This document shows positions 21,921-33,900 of a stretch of DNA of 64,000 nucleotides, piece by piece (the stretch's first letter is position 1; every line of letters starts with the position of its first letter). The stretch spans positions 1 to 64,000 of the forward strand of contig JAHBMJ010003194.1 of NCBI GenBank assembly GCA_018398765.1, read 5' to 3'. The stretch comes from Chromera velia. Taxonomy: Eukaryota > Sar > Chromeraceae. Below the pieces are notes generated by a model. That model saw only the letters and a list, made by a program, of their open reading frames with translations, ran no database searches and had not been told where the DNA came from. The position numbers and the translations under genes were made by a program.

Positions 21921-24900
21921 ATGAAGTCACAAAAAGATTGGTCAACGTTCCTGCCCTCGCGCTTTGTCTTTGCGGAAGGAGATGGCAAGTGGCTCCGTCT
22001 CCAGCGCATGCTTATTCACCTGTCTCCTTCAGAAGGAAACAATGCCTTTTCCTCTTCTTTGCAGATCCCTCCAAACGCCCCTTGCTTCTTGCCCCCCCCG
22101 GAGCAGCTCCTTATGCGCCTTCTCGTCCGGCTCCCCCCAGAGGCCCCTCCCCTCGCGATGCCGTGGAGACCCTCGCGAAGAGGGCCTTCCAGCTTCTCCT
22201 GGCTGAGGTCGGTCTTCTTGAATTCACTTGCAGTTGCCTGCCTGATGGCCTTCCTCTCTGTCCTGTCTGTCGTTCATCTGTGCTGAGAGACGCCTCTCTG
22301 GTTGCTGCTCTGTTATAAGTGTGTCTGCCTGAATATATGCAGGGGCGCTTCCCTGCCTACCAGTCTGTCGTGGAGAAGCTCCTCGTCTTGGGCGAGAAGC
22401 GAAACTTCACCGAGTTTGGGGTCGGACAGCCCTGGGCGATCCCCCGACTGGTGCTGACCTCTCAGATCGATATGAACGTTAACACATGCACACTCGCGTA
22501 CGCAGCCACGCACCCCATAGGAACGCTCGGGGGGATGCTGCCGATCCTAGATGAGAACCTAGGGTTCTTCGTTGAGCAGCGAAAGATTACAGAAACAGAG
22601 GCAGAGAGCATCAAGAAGGTGATGCACAAACACCCTTGCCTGTCAAGTCTCTTCCCAGGATTGAAACCCAGGCCCCCCACAGATCTGCAGGATGCGTCGG
22701 CCACTGGTCTCTGCCCTGTCCCGATCGACCCTCTTGCCGTGTCAAGGGAGGAGATTCCGTGTGTGCAGATGCCTCAAGTCCTTCAGGCACTGCTTGCAAA
22801 GTTCCGACGAGAAAACTTCGGGCCCCGACAGAAGCTATTCACCACCCGAAGCTTGGAAGCAGCCCTAGAGGTGAGAGGATGATCGAGAGAGACCTTTTTT
22901 CCTTTCGAGATGCGTTGTGCATGTGAGAAGCTCGACCTGCTGGCCGAGAAAGGAAAAGGAACCCCGACGCGGTCGCGTACCTCGTGATCCGATTTTCTCT
23001 CTTGTTTGACTGTTGCCAAGTGAATCTTTTCGGGTCTTCTCTCTCTCTCTCTCTCTTCCTCCGTTTGACGGGCACATGCACACACTCACTTACTCACTGT
23101 TAGACACATTCGCAGCATCGGCCACATCCCTTTTCTTTGCTTCTCTGCAGGACGCCGGAATTGACAGAGGGTTCGTGTGGATCGAGAAGAGAATTCCCGT
23201 CTCGGACGACCAGGAGGCGGGAGACGGAGCAGCAGCAGGAGACGGGGACTTTCGTCTTCCAGGCTTTCTCATTGCGTCTCTTATCAAAATGGAAAGAAAC
23301 TGGGTCAGTGAGTCTGAGTCGAGACAGATAGAGCCACTTGCAATAGGCTGTATGTTTTTCGAATAGATACATTAGGTGTGCGAATGTGCGTCGTCTGCAT
23401 TTTGGTGCCAGAATCGTTGAAAACCTCTCGTCTTCGTCTCTAGTACTCGGGGGGGGAGTGAGAAATAGCAACTACAGAGGGTGCGTTCGCGTGAAATGCG
23501 TGTATCGAGATCGATGCATTCTTGTTTTGAAGCATTAGGGCGGGGGCAGAGTCTTCAGATGGCTTGTAGCGGCAAGCGAATGCTGCACAAATACTAAATG
23601 ATGCAGAACGAGGGCATGAGGAACGTGCGCTCGGAGTACGATCGGGAGATGGCGAGGGTGCAGAGTGAGACTCGGAACGAGACGCGAAGGCTAAAGGAAC
23701 AGATGGCGGGAGAGCTGCAAAGACTGACGATAGAGCTGGAGACGGAGTCCAACAGCCAGCAACTCGCAGCGAGAGAGCAGGCGTTGTGGAAACGGTCACA
23801 GACTCTCGCAGCCATTTTGCAGGTCGGGGGCAAAAAGGGCAGAAGAGATTGATTGGTTTGTCTCATTCATTCTCTGTCGATCTGATGCCTTTTTTAATCT
23901 GTCTCATCCCTCTCCCATCGCGTCTCTCTATGTTTTTATCCGTGTTGCTCCTGTTCATTGCTTGCAGGAAGAAGAAAGTGCAGTGCAAAACATTCTTGCC
24001 ACCTTTCACGCGGTGTCAACCCAAGCGAACTCTGTGGCCTTCGTGCAAATATGCAATACGCTGCGACCAGGGGCAAATCGGATCGTTGAAATGCTCATGG
24101 TAGGTGCTTTGCATTCGGGGTTTTATTTTAAGCTGGCAGATGGGATGACTGGCGATCTGTCTGTCTGTCTACCTGCCTGCCTGTTTGACTGCCTTCCTGC
24201 CTGCCTGCCGGACTCCCTCATCATCTCTAGACATACCCCTCCCCCTTTCTTACTGCGTGACTATACTTCCGATCTGACTGTCTTTGCCGTCCTCCAAAGG
24301 TTTCTTCCGAGTTTCCTGCTAGCCCTCTCGCCTCTCCGCTGAAGTTGTTTCCTTCTTCAAAGGGAGAGCACAGAGCATTCATGGAACATCGAGAAGGAAA
24401 TAGCCAAACAAATCACGTTTTCTGCGCCTGCCCCCCGTTCCCTCTTCCCTTTTTTGTTGTTTACAGAAGGAGGAGAAGAGGCAGACACAGAGCCGCCTGT
24501 TGATGATCGCCAAGATGGTCCCGAGCACCGACCCCGGGAAGGACATAGTCTTGGCTGAAGTCTTCCAGAGTCTTCTCAAAGCCTTGAAGGAAGCCAAGGA
24601 ACAGACCGCTGTGTTGCCGTATTCGGGTACGGCATCTGGGGGTGGTGGTGTGCTCTTGCAGGGACACTCGCATCAACAGCAGCAGCAGATAATGAGGGTG
24701 GATGAGAATGTTCTCCGTTCGATTTTGACTCGTCACATATCGAGGGTGTCTGAAGATTTTTTGAGGGAATGGGGAAGAGACGGGGTTGGCATGGGGGGTG
24801 GTTTGAAGCTCCGCAGTGTGCTTGCTTTACTTCGAACTGTCGAGGTTGTCGCTCACGCTGTTGCTCGTGATTTGGGTGTGTCTGCGTTCCACGTTCTTGG

Positions 24901-27900
24901 TTGTGGTGATTTTTTGGGTTTTTTGCGTCGGGAGTGCGGAGCTGAAGAGGAGCTTCGGGAGGCGGGGGGTTGGACAGATTGCCAGTTGGGGAAGGGACTG
25001 ACGGGACTGATGGATGAGGTGCTGGCGGTAGTCGGGCAGCGGGCAGGGGATCGGGATGGATTGGTTGTCTTGGGAGAGGACGAGGAGGCTGGGAGAGAAG
25101 AGGGGGGGGAGGGTGTCGGTCCAGGATTTGAAGGTGCGAGAGAGAGGAAGATTAATCCTGAGGAACTTCACAGCAGAAGAGGTAAGTTGGTTTTTCTTTT
25201 TCCGTGCAGATTGTTGCTGAAACTCTCCATCAAATCTCAGCGTCTCGCGGACAGGAGGGTTGACATGCCTTGTTCTTTTTTCTTTTTCCAAGAGTCCCCA
25301 TAGACATTCGGATGCTCATTCTTCGGTCGAGTCAGGGCCAGAACGAGTCCGTTGAGTGGTGTACAAACCTTTCCCTGCGTCGGTGTCAAGTATTTTTGAT
25401 AACTTCTTCCTCGTCCCTCCGCTCTATATAGAGAACACACCGCAATAATAGAGAGAATTCATCGCATGCTTCTTTCCTTGGAGTTCAGAAGCAAGTCGTT
25501 GTACGCCTTTCTCTTTCTGTGAGTACTGAAACATTCACTTGTGCGTCTCTCTTCCTTTCTTTGAGTGCAGAGACGGTGTTTATTCTGGTTGATGAGTTTC
25601 TTCTCTCTCGGCCATTCATTCCACCCGGGTCCACTGAAGTGCTCAGAGAGCTGTATCGATTCCTTTGCAACCGACTGGGGGATGACCTGGATCGGTTTGT
25701 GCACGAACCTTTCCTGACTTTTGTGAGTGCGCATGTGGAACCGCATCTGCAACAGAAATTCGGCTGGAGCCTTCTTGCTGTAGAAGAAGGCAAAGAGGGG
25801 GGCTCAGGAAAGACATCAGTTTTGTTGGAGTCGTTTTGCACCGCTCTTGCAGAGGAGATGACTGTGCAAAGCAGGGAGTGGGAGGATGAGGGAGAGACAG
25901 ACGCCGATGAAGCGTGTGGGCGTTCGTCTTTCTCTTCTGAACGACGAATATGTTGTCAGTTTGGGTGCGGGTCCCTGGAGTCGTTCGGGTGGGGTTCTGT
26001 TGACCTGCTTGTGCATCGATGGGGCAGGCAGAGAGCGGAAGAGAGGCAGGAAACGGAGGGGAGACGGGGGAGGGAGTCATCAAATCCGTTGATTTTTTGT
26101 GAACTTCTTGAACATGGCGACGATGCGGAGCTTGGCCATGTCGCTGATGGGGGGGAAAGTTGCCTGAAGGCTCTGTGGGCAGAAGAGGACCCAGAGCAGA
26201 TTGCAATGGAGATGATTTGTTCGTCTACTCACACGCCTCTGCTGTCTGACTTGTCCGAGTGTCTGGTGTGGGACGGCCTGTTTTCTTCAACGCTTGGGGG
26301 CTTTCCAGAGTTCATCCTCTCCAAGAGGACAGAGATTCAGAGGGCAGGCGTGAAGCTTCTCTGCTTCCACGATCCTCAAAGAGGAGCACAGAGGTGGGTG
26401 GGTCCTTGATTTGAGTTGAGCAGATGCATGCAGATGCCTTGCGCTGAGCTCCCCGTGTCATGTCTTACACTTGCTAGAAGAAAAAGAAGAACGGCATGCT
26501 TTTCTGTCTGCCCTTTCTTCTGTGTCTTCAAGGGCCATTGTCCTTTGAGTGGACTTTTACTGCGGTGCAGTTCTCCACCCGCTTCTTCCTTTCTTGTTTG
26601 TCTGTTTCACTGTCTGTCTGCCTGACTGCAGATGGATCAAGGCCTCTGACGGTTCTTGGAACTCCTCCTCGCTTCAGAAGATGCTGGTGGATCCCGAGAG
26701 GGCTCATCAGGTCACTCCTGTTGAGGTGGCTGCGGCTCTCGTTGCAGTGGTTGTGGAGGAGCGGGGCCTCGCGAGCGCAGGTCTGTGTGAGGGGGAAGGG
26801 ATGTGCGGGTCAGGGGGGGAATTGAGGTTGAATGAGTAGGAAAATTGGGGTCTTCACTCGCCTTCGCTGCGTCTTGATGCCTTTCTTCTTTGACGAAAGG
26901 CGACTTTTTCTCTTGCTTGCTGAAGTTCTGTTCTTGTTCGTGTTGTTTGAAAAATTCCTTGTATCTCTGCACCTTTCTTTACATTTCCTCTCTACAGCGC
27001 TTTACCCCTCTCACTGACATTGCTTGGCCTGCCTGGTTGCTTGCTTGCAGGGAAAGAGCTGATTGCCTCAGGATTGGAAGTGTTCTGGCAGAGGCGGGTC
27101 AAGAGGGGCAGAAGGGAAACGGGGAAAGCTCAGTCGGAGAAACAGACTTAAGAGAAAGAGACGGCTGGGGGGAAGACTACCCCGAGGGCAGCTTCGTTCA
27201 CTTCCGACGTAGAAGGATCTTCTCCGTCTGAAGAAGAAACAAAAGAAGCAAACGCAGAGTTTCTCCTCTGTTTCCTTGAGAGTATCCCCCCGCCTCTGCT
27301 CTCTTCCAAAGCCTTCATCCAGGCCACACTCATCAGACCACTCGACAGCACCTGGCCGGCTTGGAGAGAGGAGACAGCCGGGGCGTTCGCACGGCGTTTC
27401 TCAGGGGGGCACTCAACAGGAAAATTCATTTCTCCCCTCCAGCTTCTTGTCTTCGCACAGCAAAACGGCCTCTCTGCCTGGGTGTCTCGTACAACTCTCA
27501 ACTCTTTCTCTGCATCTGCATCTGCATCCGTACCCTCTCCGCCCATTCCTTCCCCCTCCCTTCCCGTCCTAATGGAGACAGAAGAAGACGAAGAGAGTGT
27601 AGAAGAATATCGAAAAGACGAATTTGAGAAGGCATTGGAGGATGCATGGGAGCAAACTTCTGAAGAGGGGAAAGAAGCAGAGGAGGAGACGGTGAGAGAC
27701 CAGTGTGCGTATCAGACTGAGAAAGAAAACGAGAAGCCTGTAGAGGATTCTCTGCAAGAAACTGGAGAGAAGCGTCTAGAGGGCAAAGTAGGGGTCAAGC
27801 AGGGCATCTCGTCGGGTTTGCCTCCCGACAGCATCGAGGCAGAGACCCCAGGCTCGTCTCTGGCTCCTCTTCCCATGTCTGAAGAGATTCTTGAAGACGA

Positions 27901-30900
27901 AGAAGAAGAATTAAACATCGGCAGAGGGGAAGCAGAGAGTGTAGGAGAAGAGTGGGAGGGAATCGGGAGAGATCCGGAGGTAGAGTGTTGGGAGATTGTG
28001 GAAGATATCCGAAGAGAGTTACAGATTTACTCCAAGACAGAGTTGGAGAATCTTGATCCCTCAAAACGACAGGCCGTAGAGAGGCTACAGGAGTCCTATA
28101 GAAGCGCTGTGGGAAAACTGGCCACTGACATCTACGCCCACGATTTCCACTTTCTGTTTGAACTCGTCCAAAACGCAGATGACAACAGGTCAGACGGCAG
28201 GACAGGGCAGACCAGACATGATGATGCAGGCAGGCAACTTCCCAGTCTCCCTTTGGTCTATCTCAACTGGCAGTACCACTGTTGTCGATCCCTCTTCCTC
28301 TGTCTCTTTCTTCTTCTACCTGCAGATACGATCTTGGTGTCCAACCGACCCTGGACATCGTGGTCTCCCCCCACGCCCTCGACTTGCTGAACAATGAGCT
28401 AGGGTTCAGGGAGGAGGACGTGCGGGCTCTGTGCTCAGTCGGGAGGTCCACAAAGACGCAGGAGAGAAAGGAGGGCTTGCACATCGGTCGCAAGGGCATT
28501 GGGTTCAAGGCGACCTTTGCGGTTACTTCAGAGCCTCATGTGCTCTCTGCAGGGTTCAGATTCCGTTTCGACGCCCAGGGCCCTCAAGGGAGCTACGTGC
28601 TGCCCCACTGGATCGACCGTGAAGATGTGCCGTCTCTTCCTCATGCAGAGTGTGCGGCCCTTTGCGAGGCTACCTCCGAAGTTGAGAACGTGACACGCAT
28701 CCACTTGCCCTTCTCGGTTGGTAAGAGGAGCGCGCTGTTCGCGCGATCAGTGCGGGAGGTGCGTGCCCTTCCCGCGACGCTTCTTCTCTTTCTGAACCGA
28801 CTGACAAGAATTGCAGTCCATGTGCGGGAATTGAAAACATCCGTTCCCGATGTCTCAGTGGCTAGTTACACAGGGGACCGAACAGCCAGGGAATTCTCAA
28901 CCCGACTGATGGAGAGGGAAGACAGGGGGGAGGTCATGGTCCCAGATGACCTCCTTGTGGAAGTTGAGGAGACGGGGGGTGGGCTAGCGACTGCGTCTCT
29001 GATATCTCTCCAAGAGTTCTCCACAGATGTCCAAAACAGATCATCGAGTCAGAACGACTCGCTCTGGCTGGTGGTCAGGCGGCGACTGGAACCTCCCGTT
29101 CTCCATGTAGTCGAGAATGCGGCGGCAGGCACAGCAGGAGAAGGGGGAAAGAAGGAGAGGGGACCTACTCTCCTTCAAGTCGCATTCCACCTCCCTGCCC
29201 TAGTCGACCCACAGAACCTCAACTCCGATTGTGACGTCCCTGAAAGACAACCTGTGTGTGCCTATCTTCCCCTCGGCCGTTGCGGCCTCCGTTTCGTTCT
29301 TCAGGCAGATTGGGAAGTTGTGGCAGCGCGTGATCGGGTAAAGGAGGATAGTGGGTGGAATCAGTGGTTGAGGGAGAGGGCTGCCGAGCTAATTGTTTCG
29401 GCCTTATCGTTGATGCGATTGAAGATGGCAGGAATGTCTGCACAGAAGGGTTTGGACAGTGAACTTCCCCGCGTTCCTCTTTCGTTTTTGTTCCACATCC
29501 TTCCCCTTCCGTCTGAAATCTCTTCCGACTGGTTTGTGCCTGTTGCCAAGAGACTGCTGAAGTTGATGCGCCGTCAAAGGTGTGTGCCAACCACCGAAGG
29601 GGGATGGGAGCTTCCAGATAGATGTCTTTGGGCAGATGCATCTCTGCTTCGCGAGGTTGCGGCCCTGTTTCCATCGGGAAGCGGGGGGATGTCTCTAGTG
29701 TTGCCGTCCCTAGTGGAAAGCCTAGAGAGGAGCGGGAGGACAGAGGCTCTCGAGGAGTTGATTGGCCCCCCTTTTTCAGAGCACTATGTGTTGAAGCTGC
29801 TCCAGAATATGGACGCAAGCGGGGAGCTAGAGACGAAGCCTGCCCGCTGGTGTCAGCAGGTCCTCCTCCTTCTTGTTCGTCTCGGCCGTTCGAGGCCCCA
29901 GGTGCGATCACGGAGGGAAAGTGGGGGGGCAAAGAGGGACAGGGGAAAGGTGAGTGTGACGGAGGTTCTGCAGAGTCTCCCTCTTTTGCCCCTTCGTGAC
30001 GGTACGAGGGCAGCGTCGTCCTCTGGAGGGCTGTTTGTGGAGGGTGTGACAAACCTCCAGCAGCAGGGAGGCACTACAGACCTGGAGGGGCTCGATGGGA
30101 GTCCAGTCGCCTCTGGAGGGCACCAGAAGGGAGGGATGGGGGGAAATTCTTCAAGAGACTCTGCGGCTGCGTGGAGGTCCATGGAGGGTCGAGAGGGACT
30201 CCAGCTGTGTCGGCTGGTGCGTGTGGTAGACAGCAGCCTGTTTGAGGGTCTCGCTCTGGATGAGCTTGTTGTGCTGCGGATGAGTCTGAGTACTGCGTTT
30301 TGGTCTGCATGTTTCATACCTCTGGTGGCTTCTCGATCTCTTTTCTTTCTCCGCTTGTGTTTGTTGGAGTTTTTCTGCTCATTTGCTGTTTTACACTTTG
30401 AAAGTTTGCTTCAGTGTTTGTGGAGGCGGCGTTGTCGGCCTTGTGCATGCTTTGACGGTCGTTGTCGTAGCATTTTCATGCATGGGAAAATGTGAAGGAA
30501 AGTATACTGGAATGGAGTAAGACTTTTTATCACATAATGTGTTGGTGCTTCTTTGGGTATTGTTTGTTGATTCGTGTACTTTTCGAATTCGCTTCTATGT
30601 GCAGGAAATGCTCTTAAACGATTTGGGAGTGCGTGAGCTGACTGATGAGAGCGTCACGCTGAGACTGACGACCGTCTTCTTCCCTGACGACCACAAAAGC
30701 GGCAGTGGAAATGAAAGGGAAAAGGGGAGAGCAAAAGAAGAGGCGCAGTTGCTTCTCTCAGATGCCCCTCTTGTGATTGACGCTTTCAGATTTCTTGTCG
30801 AACAGACGGTGCGAGGAAGAGGAAAGGAGAAGAGTGTTAGAACTCTCCTCACGAGACTTCCCCTCCCCTGCATTGTCTCTGTTCCTCCCGGTGGGATCAG

Positions 30901-33900
30901 TGAAGACAGACGGCTGTCCACACTCACAGGTCGAGACCTTCCTGAGAGTTTCTCTCTCAAATTTGGCCTCTCTGTTCTCGCCTGTGTGGGAGGAGGAGAA
31001 ACAACGAGGGGATCTTCCTTTAATGCAGATCCTCCTGTGTCAGCATCTGTCCTTATGGACAGGCTGATGTGGAACTGTGCCGTTGTTCTCGTCTCCCCTA
31101 CGGAGCAGCCGGTCCTCTTCCCTCGCCTCTCGTCTGCAGCAGTCTCCTCCCATATCCCTGCAGCCTCATGCATGGGCTCTGCTGACTTGTCCTCTCTGAA
31201 TCCCCTGAGCCTGGATGTTCTTGGAGACCTCGGAGATCTCCCCTCTGTCCCCTCACACACGTGGCCCTGGGCTGTGGTGCATCCCGCCCTTTTCTTCCTT
31301 CCCCTTGCGGCAGTAGAAGAGAAGGAGAAGCAAATGGTCGAGCTGCAACGGCTCGCTGCCTCTGCTCAGAGATCCAAGTCCGACGAGGCCCAACACTGGT
31401 TGGACAAGAGGCTGCAAGAGGAGGAGGGGGAGAGATCTCTCTCTGCTCGAGCACAGAGAAGGACTCTAGAGGCATGGATTACAGCCCTGCGTACTGCAGG
31501 AGTGAGTCACTTCTTCTCCCTACGACAGCAAACCTTGCACATTCCTTCATATCCGATGGACGTCAACTGCCGCATGCTCCCGCCTGAGGGCGTGGCTCTG
31601 ATGCCGTTCGAGAGATACGCCCAGCTCTGGATGCATCAGATCTTCTGTCCCCCCACAGCAGCAGCAGCAGTCGAGCAGGGTGAAGGAGAGGAAAACAGAC
31701 AGATCCCCCCCCCCCAATGGCCGAAAGAAACTGTGACTTTGGAGGACTTCGTTTGCCCCCCCTTCGAAAAAGCCCTCCTCCAGCTGGTCCCCTTTGCCCT
31801 CTCAGGATCCTCAGATGCGTCTTCCAAACTCTTGAAGCTCCTCAAGGCCTTCGTGCAGGCGCAGGCCGAGTGGCAGAGATACACGCCCCCCCGCCGTGTG
31901 CTTGGAATGATGGGCGCCTCCTTTGCGGTGTCAGAGGAGGTTGCCGAGTTCCAACGACGGCAGAGAACAGCAAGCGCAGGTATGAAGCAAGAGGCTCCTC
32001 AGCCATCGCCCCTGCAGTCCTCCTTCATGTATTTCGCCCAGACCTGGTATTGGATTCCGAAGGCTGACGGTAGCGGATTGGCACCCCCGCCTTTCTTCTG
32101 GCTCCGTCATGATGCGATTCTCAGAGTTCTGCCTCGGTCCGTCATGCAGCCGTTCGTTCTCTCCGGAGAATTTGACGGTGCGGACCATGCAACTGAGACC
32201 GGTCTGGGGACTCAGAAGGGTCTGGGTGTAAGTGGTTTGAGGAGCCTGTCAGAGGGGGCCAGACTGGTACGGCTCCTTGACGATTGGTCCTCCCGTCCCC
32301 CCGGGACGTTTTTTGCCAGTCTGGAAACAATGGACTCATTCTACAGTCTGTTTCTGCATCTGTCAGAAGACGAGAAGAGAACCGCAACGGACCTGCTGAA
32401 GAATTTGACTGATACAGGTCGACCTTTGATTTGGACCCCCCCCCGCCCCTCTTGGGGTATGTGGCAGACCCTCGACCGCACAACAGAAGTTGAGGGCATT
32501 TGGTGGGCAAGTGGAAGGTGTGGGGTGAAATCGTGGGCACGTCCGGTGACTGAGCTGCCAGGGGTGGCTACGGAACCCCAGATGGGCTTTCTCGATGCTG
32601 CCATTCCCGCAGACGCCCTCTACCTCTTGCTGGATACTGTTTACAGCAAGGACACGTGCAGGGCTCTGGGAGAATCTGTGAGCCTTTGCAGCCAGCACCC
32701 GCCTATCGAGGCAGTGGTGGTGGCAATGGAAACTGTTCGAAAGTCGCCTCTGCTGAGGCCTGAAGAGATGACCAAGCTCTTCCTCCGGTGCTGCGCGCAC
32801 CTGAGAGACTCTCTGACAGAAGACACGAACACCATCACCCTCGAGTGTGTGAGAGGTCTAGTATCTCGCCGTCTGTGGCCCGCAATTTTGCCCGACGGGA
32901 CCTCCGAGAGCGTCAGTCTGTCCGAATTCACCGTGATAGATCCCGTCTCTGCGAAGGACTCAGGACTCTACGGGGACTCTGGTGGTGGTCCCAAAAGACA
33001 GGTCGTGTTCCTGCAACAGGAGGGGGGGGTGTCCTTTCCGGTCGTTCTCCTGTCGTCTGTGAAAGCTCACCTCGAGACTAGAAAAAGATTTGCCCCAAGC
33101 GGTGTGAATGGGGACAGAATTTCTCCGGAGGATGAGCTGATTGACGTGATCGCGTCTCTCCGACGGATTCTCTCCTCTGCTGCTGGAGAGAGCCTGACTG
33201 TGGGGGATTCAGGCTGCGAGGCAGAAATTCGACTTGTCGACCGGCTTCCCCTCAGCCTCACGGACCCTCAGAGGTGCCAGAGAGTGGCACGAGTAGACGA
33301 AGCCCGGTGTCCGTCCCCCTTCGCATCAGAGAGGGGGGCACTCAAGGCGTTTGCGGGCTGTCAGCACTTGTTGCTCTCCTGTGTCTGTGCCCTTTTTCGC
33401 AGACTGTCCAGCATCAGAGCAGCAAAGGGAAAAGGGCAGCAGCCAAATCCATATCCAATGCATCACCAAAAGCTCTGGGGTGCTGCGTGTGCCCTCGAGG
33501 ACTTTTTCTCTTCGCAGGATGGACAGGAGGGAGAAAGCGGGGTTGCTCTTATTTTCCCTCAGCTGATTGAAGGAGGCGCTGAGTGTCGTGTGGGGGCGCT
33601 GAGGGTTCAGTACGCAGTTGGGGGGGTACCCTTTGCAGACACGGTGGTGGAAGTCGAATACAATGAGAATGCTCACCAGATTCTGTGGCAAGAGTCACAG
33701 AGAGAAACTCAGAGTAATCGAGAAACGTCGACTTTCGACGACTCAGGTGATGTGGACGACTTTTTGAAGAGACAATTGAAGGCGCTGTTGACCTTGCAAG
33801 CGCCAGGGAAAGATTTCCTCTCTCCTTCTGAGACTCATGGCGAATCGTCAGACAGTCTCCGAGAGTTACAGAGAGTAGTCGTGGAGACCGTGCGCAGTCT

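Noticed and set aside
29219-30052. 277-codon minus-strand frame
   Set aside because: Antisense shadow of the giant ATPase gene exon.
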